Positions 11,520 through 22,118 are shown, numbered from the stretch's first letter. The stretch is DNA of 64,000 nt from Ariolimax columbianus (GCA_036924085.1 JAVGWX010000012.1:2349099-2413098); one strand, 5' to 3'. Made by a program: numbers and translations. The notes: generated from the letters alone by a model not told the origin.

Positions 11520-13170
11520 CAGTGGGGTGGATGGGTTTGCTGAGGGGTTTGATGGGTAGAGGGGTTTCCTGATGGGTAGAGGGGTTTGATGGGTAGAAGG
11601 GTTTGATGGGTAGAGGGGTTTGATGGGTAGAGGGGTTTCATGGTGGGTAGAGGGGTTTCCTGATGGGTAGAGGGGTTTGATGGGTAGAGGGGTTTGATGG
11701 TGGGTAGAGGGGTTTCATGATGGGTAGAGGGGTTTCATGGTGGGTAGAGGGGTTTCCTGACGGGTAGAGGGGTTTCATGGTGGGTAGAGGGGTTTCCTGA
11801 TGGGTAGAGGGGTTTGATGGGTAGAGGGGTTTGATGGTGGGTAGAGGGGTTTCATGATGGGTAGAGGGGTTTGATGGGTAGAGGGGTTTCATGGTGGGTA
11901 GAGGGGTTTCCTGACGGGTAGAGGGGTTTCATGGTGGGTAGAGGGGTTTCCTGATGGGTAGAGGGGTTTAATGGGTTGAGGGGTTTCATGTGTAGAGGGG
12001 TTTGATGGGTAGAGGGGTTTGATTGGTAGAGGGGTTTCATGGTGGGTATAGGGGTTTCCTGATGGGTAGAGGGGTTTGATGGGTATGGGTAGAGGGGTTT
12101 CATGGTGGGTAGAGGGGTTTCCTGATGGGTAGAGGGGTTTGATGGGTATGGGTAGAGGGGTTTCATGGTGGGTAGAGGGGTTTCCTGATGGGTAGAGGGG
12201 TTTGATGGGTAGAGGGGTTTGATGGGTAGAGGGGTTTCATGGGTAGAGGGGTTTTATGGGTAGAAGGGTTTCCTGATGGGTAGAGGGGTTTGATGGGTAG
12301 AGGGGTTTCATGGGTAGAAGGGTTTCATGGGTAGAGGGGTTTGATGGGTAGAGGGGTTTGATGGGTAGAGGGGTTTGATGGGTAGAAGGGTTTCATGATG
12401 GGTAGAGGGGTTTGATGGGTAGAGGGGTTTCATGGGTAGAGGGGTTTGATGATGGGTAGAGGGGTTTCCTGATGGGTAGAGGGGTTTCATGATGGGTAGA
12501 GGGGTTTCATGATGGGTAGAGGGGTTTCATCATGGGTAGAGAGGTTTCATGATGGGTAGACGGGTTTCCTGATGGGTAGAGGGGTTTCATGGGAAGAGGG
12601 GTTTCATGATGGGTAGAGGGGTTTCATGGGTAGAGGGGTTTCATGATGGGTAGAGGGGTTTGATGGGTAGAGGGGTTTCATGGGTAGAGGGGTTTCATGG
12701 GTAGAGGGGTTTGATGATGGGTAGAGGGGTTTCATGATGGGTAGAGGGGTTTCATGATGGGTAGAGGGGTTTCATGGGTAGAGGGGTTTGATGTGTAGAG
12801 GGGTTTCATGGGTAGAGGGGTTTGATGGGTAGAGGGGTTTCATGATGGGTAGAGGGGTTTCATGGGTAGAGGGGTTTCATGGGTAGAGGGGTTTCATGGG
12901 TAGAGTGGTTTAATGGGTAGAGGGGTTTCATGGGTAGAGGGGTTTCATGGGTATAGGGGTTTAATGGGTAGAGGGGTTTCATGGGTAGAGGGGTTTCATG
13001 ATGGGTAGAGGGGTTTCATGATGGGTAGAGGGGTTTGATGGGTAGAGGGGTTTCATGGGTAGAGGGGTTTCATGGGTAGAGGGGTTTCCTGATGGGTAGA
13101 GGGGTTTCATGATGGGTAGAGGGGTTTTTGGTTAGAGGGGTTTCATGGGTAGAGGGGTTTCATGGATAGG
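11520..13170 (+). repeat. G-rich minisatellite (gggtagaggggttt family)
   Basis: About 90 units of 14-22 bp built from the constant core gggtagaggggttt plus variable linkers gat, catgat, catggt or cctgat. One strand carries a GGG and a GGGG run in every unit, so it could form G-quadruplexes. Minus-strand proline-rich ORFs (KPLYPSNPSTH type) are shadows of the repeat. Confidence 0.96.
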
Positions 13171-13805
13171 AAATAATTGTGTAAAGATGGTTATCTAGGG
13201 AAATTTTGCTAGGTAACCATGGAGATGGAACACGGTTGGTCTCAGCTCTGACAAGTTGAATCGCGTGAACAGCTTTCCTTAGCACTCGAGAAACGAAGTT
13301 TTTAGGAGACACATTGCAATGAATGCAGAGAAGTTTCAGAAGACAAGCGTCAGTCAGAAGATCTTGATAGCAGAGCCAGACTGGATGATAGCACTCTGAG
13401 TGAGCGTCAATGAGATATCTTTGCAAACAGATTGACTGATTGACTTGAATGACGACTTAACTGATTTGACTGACATTTGACTGAAAAGTAAGTAACAGTG
13501 ACATGACTGAAGTCGACGCAGAATATTATCAGTGAAGAGAGAGAGAGAGACCTTGCCCTAGGAGACACAGATTGATACTGAAACGGACCGAAACATTGCG
13601 TCCATAGACCTAGATCTATCTGAGATCACAAGCCAACATTTCCACCGGGAAACTAGACAGAGCAGATATGACCACAAGCCACACGAAGGTGTGAGAAACG
13701 GTGGACGGAGAGAGAGCAAGAACTAGTCATTTTGTTACGAGAGAGAACAGATCAAGACATTAGAACCTGAGATTAGATTGGATAAAGGCATCATCAATGC
13801 TATTA
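13171..13805. other. Unassigned unique sequence
   Basis: No gene recognised. Contains a short gagagaga run near 13536. An 88-codon minus-strand open stretch (13160-13426) has no recognised domain. Confidence 0.45.
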
Positions 13806-13859
13806 CATGGAACCTCAGAGTTTAAAAAAAAACAAAAACAAAAAAAAGCTTAAAGCGGG

Positions 13860-14125
13860 GGCGCGACTTGATCGCCTCGAGTTTTTCCTATTTAGCTCGG
13901 TCTCTCTCGGCAGATGGGTACCCCATCGTGTGGGTGCCCCATCGTGTGGGTGCCCCATCTGTCGAGAGCATCGCACGAACCACGATCTCCGTAGCTCCAG
14001 CGATGAACCCAGGGATCTCTTGAAAAAAATGGACATTATGGACCGACCGTCGCAGCTTGAACTCGAACCCCGACCGTCTGAACACGTGGCAAACGGCTTG
14101 ACCACTTCATCACAGAGACACCCCC
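13860..14125 (-). mobile_element. Possible tRNA-derived SINE remnant
   Basis: On the minus strand, from about 14125 leftwards, a tRNA-like stretch has an A-box-like tggtcaagccg and, some 40 bases on, a B-box-like ggttcgagttc. The body continues to about 13860 with the direct repeat catcgtgtgggtgcccc. No target duplication was found, and the A-rich stretch at 13825-13850 is on the wrong strand for a tail. Tentative. Confidence 0.35.
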
Positions 14126-14164
14126 GCCCCCCCCCCCCCCACTCAGAGTTACTAGCAAAGAGTT

Positions 14165-14166
14165 TG

Positions 14167-14233
<67 letters not shown>

Positions 14234-14240
14234 TATATGC
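14165..14240. repeat. (TA)n microsatellite
   Basis: Almost pure alternating ta over about 75 bp, preceded by a C13 run near 14129-14141. Strand-symmetric ORFs across it are artefacts. Confidence 0.97.
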
Positions 14241-14389
14241 TGTACTGTTCAGAAAAAGCCATTCATCGTTTGATATTCTAAAGAAACTGTTTATGCCGGA
14301 TTCTAAAACTAAGAATATCTGGAAGAGAAAGGGGGGTAATTCAGTTGTGACTTCAACATACCGACAAAGAAACCACCTCATTTGCAATC

Positions 14390-14756
14390 AGTTCTCCATG
14401 GAAACAGACTTTCAGTCCTGCCAGCGAGATGGCGATATGATGTGAGGAAACTACGTCTTTAAACTGGTTTAGAAGGTTCTGCAGAGTCTGTATTATACAA
14501 CCAGTATCTTTTACACCACCTTGCTCTAAAAGCTATACGCAACCAATCTATTTTAGAATGCGTTAATTGTCCTTGCCTCCACTACTTCCGGTGGCAATGC
14601 ATTCCAAGCATTCACCACTCTCTGACTAAAAAAATTTATTAATATAAAATCTGAACCTTTCTTTAGTTAATTAGTAGCTATGCCCTCTTGTTACTGTAGG
14701 TGGTTGTGTTTTGAAAAACTTGTTATAGTCTAATTTATCGATTCCTCTGATCATCT
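14390..14756 (-). mobile_element. CR1-like retrotransposon copy 1, 3' segment
   Basis: The minus strand reads, just left of the insertion point, RGIDKLDYNKFFKTQPPTV, then RGHSY, stop, LTKERFRFYINKFF, SQRVVNAWNALPPEVVEART. This is the classic C-terminal tail of CR1/L2-type RT ORFs. It continues directly from the coding sequence at 22156 (ending ...IPGDNTGV and IRMIRGI) once the 14757-22139 insertion is removed, so both are one element. The 3' limit is uncertain. Stops show it is dead. Confidence 0.85.
14741..14756 (+). repeat. Target-site duplication, left copy
   Basis: attcctctgatcatct occurs here and again at 22140-22155, exactly bracketing the rRNA/retrotransposon unit. A preceding g is also shared (14740 and 22139) but may belong to the AAG tail. 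The word lies in CR1-like coding sequence, which resumes in register after the right copy. Confidence 0.95.
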
Positions 14757-15383
14757 GGGGTAGTTGTCTCGCCGCAGCGACTCAATTTCAACCAGTGTTC
14801 GTAAAGCGATCTCAGTCCCGCCAGGCGGAGCGATAGCGCGGGCTTGCGGAAAACGCTCGCCTGCCTTTCCCCGTAGTGCGAATTGGGTGCGGTTTGTGGT
14901 AGTGGCTCCTCCACCGAGGTGCCCTAGTCTGGTCCGTATCAGGAAACGTGGTCCGTCCGTGGTGATTTCTCTAAGGCTTATAGCAGAGCTCGACAGTACG
15001 TCTCGCTGGTGGTCCGACTCTCGCAAAGAGCTTGTGACCGGCAAATGGAAAGCAGGAATCGTTGCCTCGAGGCCCTGCCGTTCTCTCCCTACGGAGAAGG
15101 GCAGGCCAAATGGTGTCTCTAGTCCCAGTGAAATTCGTCGCCGAGGTCGTTGGGATCCGTTCTGCACAGAGCGCTGCCATCCCTCCTCGAGCGAGCCCGG
15201 TCGGTCGGTCGTCTGGTGCGTGTGGAAGGCCCCTGTCAGGCGGTCCTAGGTCGACGGAGTGAGGGACGGGTGGAACAAACCGTCCGTCCCGTCAGTCGGT
15301 CCCTGCGGCCGTCGTCCCAGCAAGGCTTTTTACACACCCTTCCTCCGCCGACCGGTGTGCGCAGTACGTACGTCTCCGACAGA
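14757..15383 (+). other. rRNA 5' external transcribed spacer (inferred)
   Basis: This GC-rich 627 bp lies directly upstream of the 18S start, inside the insertion. Its position makes it rDNA spacer; I cannot recognise the spacer sequence itself, since it evolves fast. The insertion begins at ggggtagttgtctcgcc. If that is the rRNA transcription start, the RNA intermediate was a complete Pol I transcript. Overlapping ORFs on both strands (14764-15249 and others) follow from high GC and are unlikely to be real. Confidence 0.65.
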
Positions 15384-16550
15384 TATCTGGTTGATCCTGC
15401 CAGTAGTCATATGCTTGTCTCAAAGATTAAGCCATGCATGTCTAAGTTCACACTGTCTCACGGTGAAACCGCGAATGGCTCATTAAATCAGTCGAGGTTC
15501 CTTAGATGACACGATCCTACTTGGATAACTGTGGCAATTCTAGAGCTAATACATGCTTACCAAGCTCCGACCCTCGCGGAAAGAGCGCTTTTATTAGTTC
15601 AAAACCAATCGTCGTTTCCCCTCGCGGGGTTGCGGCGTCCCCACTGGTGACTCTGGATAACTTTGTGCTGATCGCATGGCCTCATGTGCCGGCGACGCAT
15701 CTTTCAAATGTCTGCCCTATCAAATGTCGATGGTACGTGACATGCCTACCATGTTTGTAACGGGTAACGGGGAATCAGGGTTCGATTCCGGAGAGGGAGC
15801 ATGAGAAACGGCTACCACATCCAAGGAAGGCAGCAGGCGCGCAACTTACCCACTCCCGGCACGGGGAGGTAGTGACGAAAAATAACAATACGGGACTCTT
15901 TCGAGGCCCCGTAATTGGAATGAGTACACTTTAAACCCTTTAACGAGGATCTATTGGAGGGCAAGTCTGGTGCCAGCAGCCGCGGTAATTCCAGCTCCAA
16001 TAGCGTATATTAAAGTTGTTGCAGTTAAAAAGCTCGTAGTTGGATCTCAGGCGCAGGCGGGCGGTCCGGCTCGCGCCGGTTCACTGCCCGTTGTCTCCTG
16101 CCCTACCGTCTGCCGGCTCTCTCCCACGGGTGCTCTTCGCTGAGCGTCCTGGGTGGCCGGCGCGTTTACTTTGAAAAAATTAGAGTGTTCAAAGCAGGCC
16201 TCGGCTGCCTGAATAATGGTGCATGGAATAATGGAATAGGACCTCGGTTCTATTTTGTTGGTTTTCGGAACTGGAGGTAATGATTAACAGGGACAAACGG
16301 GGGCATTCGTATTGCGGCGTTAGAGGTTAAATTCTTGGATCGCCGCAAGACGAGCTACTGCGAAAGCATTTGTCAAGAATGTTTTCATTAATCAAGAACG
16401 AAAGTCAGAGGCGCGAAGACGATCAGATACCGTCGTAGTTCTGACCATAAACGATGCCGACTAGCGATCCGCAGGAGTTGCTTCGATGACTCTGCGGGCA
16501 GCTTCCGGGAAACCAAAGTGTTTGGGTTCCGGGGGAAGTATGGTTGCAAA

Positions 16551-16599
<49 letters not shown>

Positions 16600-16622
16600 G
16601 CGGCTTAATTTGACTCAACACG
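15384..16622 (+). rRNA. 18S rRNA, 5' portion only (~1240 of ~1800 nt)
   Basis: Starts with tatctggttgatcctgcc and contains the universal landmarks: gtgccagcagccgcggtaa (about 15970), cgaaagcatttgtcaagaa (about 16360), the gcgaagacgatcagatacc block (about 16414), and aaaggaattgacggaaggg (16561). Identity to 18S stops at gactcaacacgg (16612-16623), where a normal gene continues gaaaactcacc. The 3' third is missing. No decay is obvious by eye, so the copy is recent. It sits inside a retrotransposed unit and is not a functional rDNA locus. Confidence 0.97.
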
Positions 16623-17290
16623 GCCAACACTGAAATGAGTGACATGCCGAGACCACTCTTCTGGGGTCTAATATGGAACTGGTGCTGGACTTAGACCCCC
16701 AGAATTCTGGGGTTATGCCCCTGTGGCTCGGTTCTGTCTCCATCCAGTGTGTGATAAAGGAATTGACGGAAGAGCACTATCAGGAGTGGAGCCTGAGACC
16801 TAAGTTAACCTACCACGCAAATACTGCAGAATGACTATCAAAAGTACACCCTCGCGGGGTCTAATAGAGAACATGTGCTGGAATTAGACCCTCGAAAATT
16901 TTGGGGCTACCCTCTAAGAAACTTGATTGTCTCGCTAAGGGAATTGACGGAAGGGCACCACCAGGTGTGGAATCTGCGGCTTAATTTGACTGAACACGCC
17001 AATACTGTAGAACAACTGACAAATCGAGAGCACCGCCGTTTGGGTCTAATAATGAACGTACGCTGGTATTAGACTCACGGATGACAAGTCAGCACTCAAA
17101 CACTCAAATGAAAGAACGCTACGGAAATCGTGTTTTAACTCTGCAGAAACCGCAGATTTCAAATACCTGGTCATTGACAAACAAAAGCCCTCAATAAATT
17201 CGTCTGACCAAATAGTGAACGGGTGCTGGAAATAGATCATCTGAAGACAGGTCAGTTTTACCCTACGAATGACTGGGCGTTGCTACGGAA
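16561..17290 (+). repeat. Leader monomers with repeated 18S target segment
   Basis: Four tandem units start at about 16561, 16756, 16937 and 17111 (periods about 195, 181 and 174). Each opens with an 18S-derived stretch (aattgacggaagggcacc... to tttgactcaacacg). Unit 1 is perfect 18S, units 2 and 3 are mutated (gaagagcactatcagg; tttgactgaacacgcc), and unit 4 is barely recognisable. After the 18S piece comes element-specific sequence (ccaacactg / caaatactg / ccaatactg), then a ggtctaat...ttagac inverted pair around tggtgctgg-like words. The order of decay runs away from the true 18S. Confidence 0.85.
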
Positions 17291-18200
17291 AACCAGCTCA
17301 AATCGAGAGGTGCCGCAGACACTTTGGTTCACGTACCAGGCTGATAAGCCAAGGGCGCGAGGCTACCATGTGGGGGATTGCGGCCGAACCCTTGTAAGCC
17401 GCAATCCCGCCCAAAATCTCAGCACCACTGCAATGGGAGGCTCCTACATGCTCGGGACCTGGGGCTTGCGCCCCAGCCCTATCAGGTAGAGCCACAGTAA
17501 GAGGCCCTTACCGCCCGCAAGTCAAAGCGGGCGGACAACTGCTTGATACTCACCCTGTACGGCGATGGGGTGCGAAAAAACACCAACCAAAGACTTAGTA
17601 CCTGGTCGGGGTGTCGAAAACAGTAGAGCAGCCACCTCACTGTGAACTGTCAAGACTTAACCACCGACCATGAGAGTTGTCCGCACACCAGGCGAACAAC
17701 ATCTCTGTGACATTACCAGGCTTGTCCTCTGGCTGAATGCACTCCGGCTACGATATCTACCTCTGTACGTTATCAGCCATATAACTATCATACTGGACGC
17801 AGAAGAGATGCAGACCAGCGGACATTGCACACCTGCCCCACTGTGTCAACACCCCAGGTGTCGGGGAATGCTAGGCGTACCATCCCTGCATAGAAGCCAA
17901 GAAAATAAAGGGAAAAAGAGATACCCCACTCAAATGCAAATGCTACGTTTCTGGCAGGACGTGACGATCCTGGGATACAGACACACTGGACTGCCTCTCT
18001 TCCGGGTAAACCAGTCCATCTCATATATCACATATCATCATTGCACCCTATAGACACGAGTAGTGAAGACTCGATAGTCTGGTAAGACAACTTCCATAAG
18101 AGAGAAAACTCTGATCGTAAACAACTGCTGCCTTGCAGATAGGCTGGGGACAGCCAAAGGCTAAGGAGGGCATCCCTACAGAAACGCCTGTTGAAATCGG
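17290..18200 (+). promoter_or_regulatory. Structured 5' leader of the retrotransposon
   Basis: Strong perfect hairpins: gggattgcggc (17374-17384) with gccgcaatccc (17398-17408); ctggggc (17459-17465) with gccccag (17470-17476) closing a 4-nt loop; ccgcccgc (17511-17518) with gcgggcgg (17527-17534). No Gag-like ORF1 is seen. A 127-codon open stretch at 17670-18053 has no recognised motif. Elements co-transcribed with rRNA often need a self-cleaving ribozyme (HDV-like in R2) and cap-independent initiation. The hairpins are compatible with such roles, but I cannot fold them into a specific ribozyme by eye. Confidence 0.6.
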
Positions 18201-21200
18201 ATGCACGGGGCCGCAAGCCTAACAAAACAGTGCAACGTAAATCACAGTATGATGGCAGTACAACCTATTCGAAAAACATATGGCGCTCATCCTGAGGAGA
18301 CCCGCCAGGCAGCGATAGCGCCGGGCCTCACGCCTCGAAGGGGCCCACCCTTGACTACTGGTGGTCACCTACCCATGTGTCGTGGAGTCAAGGCACATGG
18401 CTATGGGGAAACGTCTATTGGCCAAAACTTCAAGACCCTCAGAATATTACAGTGGAATGCGGAGGGAGTCATTAACAAAAAACTTTCCCTAACACACCAC
18501 CTGCATGATGGTAAGATTGACGTGGCATGTATCCAGGAAACGCACCTCAACAATAACCATAAATTCTCAATCAGAGGATACCAGACCTTCCGTCTAGATA
18601 GAGAAGGCCACAAAGGAGGGGTCCTGATACTAACCAGAAACAGCATACCGAGTAGCGCGGTACCTGTCAATCACACCGGACAAGCAGAAATTGTAGGAGT
18701 TGACATAATGGCTCAAGAGACGAAGCTCCGCATTTTCAATCTGTACGGACCACCAAACAGAGACCTATCGCTCTCGAGTATGGAGGTCAGAGACTCCAAC
18801 TGCATAGTAGTTGGAGATTTCAACAGCCACTCGGAGAGATGGGGCTACTCTGACACAGACAGCAGAGGTGACGAAGTGGAAGATTGGGAGATAGATGCAA
18901 ATCTCTCCCTAATCAATAGGCCGGAGGATAGCCCTAGCTTCTATTCAAGAACATGGCATACCACCTCGACTCCAGATTTGGCCTTCTCCACACAGGACAT
19001 ACACTATAAAATAGACCGCCAGGTGCTAAACCAACTGGCAGGTAGCGACCACAGGCCGATCAGGCTAACCATTGACATGGAAGTAGGCCCACAGGAAACA
19101 AAACCGCTCCCACGTTGGAATTACAAACGAGTCGACTGGGACAGATTTGCAATCCTGACAGATGGGCTGTGTGAAACCATCAACACACGAAATACCAAAA
19201 TGAAGCCCATGGTAGAGAGCCTAAGCAAGGCAATAATGCAAGCCGCCACTGAAACCATCCCAAGAGGAGCTAGGAAAAACTATAAGCCCTACTGGAATGA
19301 TGAGTTACAGAAAGTGGAAGATGCAGTAACAAATGCTAGGAACGTGGCAGAACGTGAAAAATCCATGGAGGCAAACATCGCCCTCAAAGCCGCCACGGCG
19401 AAGTACAAACACACTCTCAAGCAAACAGCAAGAGAAAGTTGGAAAAACAAAACGGAAAGTTTAAACCTGGACAAAGACGGGAACAAGCTATGGAAGCTAG
19501 TCAGAGCCATGAACGACGAAACCCCGTCAAATAAACAAATTACTATCAAGCAGGGCGAGAACTTGATCACAGGTAAGAAAGCCGCAAACGCCTTTGTCGA
19601 TCACTATGCCAGAGCAAACCACATCGAGGTCCCTGCAGATAAGCATACAGACATTAGCGAAGAGCTAAAGCGACACGAAAACATAAATACGGCTCCTGAA
19701 GAGCACATGATGGCCAAACTAACCATGCGCGAAATGGAAGAGGCTATGAGAACACTAAAGAAAAGGAAATCTCCCGGAAAAGACGGGATAACAAACGAAA
19801 TGCTGATGGGGCTGGGCCAAACAGCGAAGAAAAAACTACTATCAGTCCTGAACCAAAGCTGGAAAAGGGGTATTGTAGCCCAGGCATGGAAGGATGCAAT
19901 ACTGGTACCAGTACCAAAAACAGGAAAGGATAAAACAGATCCGAATGGATACAGGCCCATAAGCCTACTGAGCTGTGTCGGCAAGCTGATGGAACGGATG
20001 ATAAACACCAGACTGATGTGGCATCTGGAAGAAAAACAAATTCTAATTCCACAGCAAGCCGGCTTTAGACAGCACAGATCCACTGAGGACCAGGTCATCC
20101 TCATAGCCCAGGAGATAGAAGATGCCTACCAGGCACAGAAGCACACAGTAGCTGTTTGGGTGGATCTGGAAAAGGCATTTGACAAAGTCTGGAAGGACGG
20201 ACTTAGAGTCAAGCTGAGAAGAAGTGATGTCTGTGGGAAGATGTACAAGTGGATCAACCACTACCTCAAACAAAGAACGGCCAGAGTCCAAGTACAAGGG
20301 CAGATGAGCAAAAAGGTGACACTCGAGCAGGGAGTACCCCAAGGGGGAGTACTGTCACCCACACTCTTTCTGGTATATATAAACGATATTACAGAGAATA
20401 TACCAAGAAGAGTCCATAGCTCAATGTTTGCAGACGATCTGGCTATGTGGACCTCTGAAAAGAATCTCACCATAGCAAGAAATCGGATGCAAACGGCCCT
20501 AACATCGCTGGAAGAGTGGGCGAACTCATGGCTGGTCAAAATAAACGAGGAGAAAACCACGTGCACAATATTCTCGCTCTCATTAAAACCCCAAAGTACC
20601 AAATTAAGCCTAAACGGCAAAATCCTGCAGCCAAACGACAACCCAACCTATCTGGGAGTCACATTTGATCGGCGCATGACATGGAAAAGTCAGATTGAGA
20701 GAAACCGAATGAAAGCCAGAGAAAGAATGGCGATCATGAGGAAACTTGCTGGCACAAGCTGGGGAGCAGACGAAAGCATACTAAAGAAACTGTACACTGG
20801 AAGAGTGAGACCAGTTCTCGAGTATGGCATTGCGGCATGGACAACAGCAGCGAAGGCGAACTTCGATAAAGTTAACAAACTTCAAAACCAAGCCATGAGA
20901 ATTATAACAGGTGGCATGAAGTCAACGCCAATTGTAGAACTTGAAAAGATTACAAGACTGCAATCCATGACCGATAGAAGAGACTGCAGAGCCCAGCTGC
21001 AGTCAGAGAAACTCCGAAGACTGACGGATCATCCAATGTACCAGAGACTAAACAATCTGGGAAATGGGAAACTGAAGCGGAGAAACTTTGCAGAAATAGC
21101 CAAAGCAAAGATGCACGAAGATCCCATAAACGCACTAACAACACCAAAACCCATCACTACTGTACGAAAACCTACTTGGAGGCAGGATATATTTCCAGAG

Positions 21201-22109
21201 GTGGTAGAAAATATACCAGGTATTGCAAACAAAAACTGCCAGAGTGAGAAAGAAAGGAGAGACACTACCCTAAGCTTCATAACGAAAAGCTACCCAAGCA
21301 TGGACTGGACCCATGCATACACCGACGGTTCTGTAACAAACACTACACAGAACGGAGGGGCAGGAGCATTCCTGAACCTACCAAATGGCAGAAAAATAAC
21401 ACTGTCATTCGCTACTGGTAAGTACACAAGCAATTTCAGAGCAGAGGCAGAGGCACTGAGGGCGGCAGTGGAAGAAATGGTAACACACAGTGAAAATGAG
21501 AGCCATATAGTCTTGCTGACAGATGCTCTCGAAGTAGTCACAGCGCTAAAAAGCCAGAAGAACACTGAGCTTAATGACTTAAGAGCAGCACTCTGCAAAC
21601 TGTGCCAGCAGTCCGCACCAAAAAGGGTGGTGGTACAGTGGGTTCCGTCACACTGCAACATCCTAGGCAACGAGGAGGCAGACAGACTGGCAAAAGAAGG
21701 TGCAAGGCTACCACAAACAGATACCAGTATGACGTACGAAGAGTCAAAACGGCTTATCAAAGCCAGATACATGTCCAAATGGGAAACCGAACATACTGGT
21801 TACACCAAAAACGATGCCTATTACCAGTTGAACCGAAGAGAGCAGGTCGTTGTCTTCAGACTTCGCACTGGCCACAACAGACTGAGGTACCACCTATTCA
21901 ACAAACTGAAGATAGGGTGTACCGACGAATGCCCGTGCGGTACTGGTAAAATGACCACTGAACATCTGCTGCAGAACTGCCCGACATACGAGGATCAGAG
22001 AGAGCAGATGTGGCCATTGCCAGTGGAACTGCAAGACAAGCTCTATGGTAGTGGCGAGAGTCTCAGGATGACCGCCGCTTTTTTCGAGAAAATAATGGTT
22101 ACTGTCTGA
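18201..22109 (+). CDS. Non-LTR retrotransposon polyprotein: AP endonuclease, RT, RNase H
   Basis: Uninterrupted 1302-aa ORF. Residues about 75-290 form an AP-like endonuclease: LQWNAEGVINKKL, CIQETHL, VVGDFNSHSERWGYSDT, and catalytic GSDHRPI. RT is about 520-830: SPGKDGITNEML, GYRPISLLSCVGKLMERM, QAGFRQHRSTEDQ, DLEKAFDKVW, QGVPQGGVLSPTLF and the active site FADDLAMW. RNase H is about 1035-1160: YTDGS, RAEAEALRAA, LLTDALEV, WVPSHCNILGNEEADRLAK, with all acidic residues present. The end carries a CPCGTG...TEHLLQNCP zinc-binding motif. This order fits the I/R1/LOA/Tad group; the exact clade needs a tree. The first ATG is used but lies some 70 residues before the endonuclease, so the true start may be downstream. 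The intact ORF implies recent activity. The ORF ends 30 bp before the right target duplication. Confidence 0.95.
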   Translation: MHGAASLTKQCNVNHSMMAVQPIRKTYGAHPEETRQAAIAPGLTPRRGPPLTTGGHLPMCRGVKAHGYGETSIGQNFKTLRILQWNAEGVINKKLSLTHHLHDGKIDVACIQETHLNNNHKFSIRGYQTFRLDREGHKGGVLILTRNSIPSSAVPVNHTGQAEIVGVDIMAQETKLRIFNLYGPPNRDLSLSSMEVRDSNCIVVGDFNSHSERWGYSDTDSRGDEVEDWEIDANLSLINRPEDSPSFYSRTWHTTSTPDLAFSTQDIHYKIDRQVLNQLAGSDHRPIRLTIDMEVGPQETKPLPRWNYKRVDWDRFAILTDGLCETINTRNTKMKPMVESLSKAIMQAATETIPRGARKNYKPYWNDELQKVEDAVTNARNVAEREKSMEANIALKAATAKYKHTLKQTARESWKNKTESLNLDKDGNKLWKLVRAMNDETPSNKQITIKQGENLITGKKAANAFVDHYARANHIEVPADKHTDISEELKRHENINTAPEEHMMAKLTMREMEEAMRTLKKRKSPGKDGITNEMLMGLGQTAKKKLLSVLNQSWKRGIVAQAWKDAILVPVPKTGKDKTDPNGYRPISLLSCVGKLMERMINTRLMWHLEEKQILIPQQAGFRQHRSTEDQVILIAQEIEDAYQAQKHTVAVWVDLEKAFDKVWKDGLRVKLRRSDVCGKMYKWINHYLKQRTARVQVQGQMSKKVTLEQGVPQGGVLSPTLFLVYINDITENIPRRVHSSMFADDLAMWTSEKNLTIARNRMQTALTSLEEWANSWLVKINEEKTTCTIFSLSLKPQSTKLSLNGKILQPNDNPTYLGVTFDRRMTWKSQIERNRMKARERMAIMRKLAGTSWGADESILKKLYTGRVRPVLEYGIAAWTTAAKANFDKVNKLQNQAMRIITGGMKSTPIVELEKITRLQSMTDRRDCRAQLQSEKLRRLTDHPMYQRLNNLGNGKLKRRNFAEIAKAKMHEDPINALTTPKPITTVRKPTWRQDIFPEVVENIPGIANKNCQSEKERRDTTLSFITKSYPSMDWTHAYTDGSVTNTTQNGGAGAFLNLPNGRKITLSFATGKYTSNFRAEAEALRAAVEEMVTHSENESHIVLLTDALEVVTALKSQKNTELNDLRAALCKLCQQSAPKRVVVQWVPSHCNILGNEEADRLAKEGARLPQTDTSMTYEESKRLIKARYMSKWETEHTGYTKNDAYYQLNRREQVVVFRLRTGHNRLRYHLFNKLKIGCTDECPCGTGKMTTEHLLQNCPTYEDQREQMWPLPVELQDKLYGSGESLRMTAAFFEKIMVTV

Positions 22110-22118
22110 CTGTGTACG

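Noticed and set aside
11520..13170. Telomere-type repeat
   Set aside because: The unit is gggtagaggggttt with variable linkers and not TTAGGG. It lies internally between unique sequences.
13807..14445. 212-aa plus-strand and 190-aa minus-strand ORFs
   Set aside because: They run through a poly-C tract and a (TA)n microsatellite (YIYIYI), overlap each other, and match no domain.
14751..15262. ORFs in the presumed ETS
   Set aside because: High GC gives open frames on both strands. Position upstream of 18S within the insertion fits spacer RNA.
15384..16622. Functional rDNA unit
   Set aside because: 18S is cut at two thirds of its length, no 5.8S or 28S follows, and a target-site duplication shows it arrived by retrotransposition.
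17670..18053. ORF1 (Gag) of the chimera
   Set aside because: 127 codons with no CCHC knuckle, RRM or coiled coil that I can see. An opposing frame is equally open.
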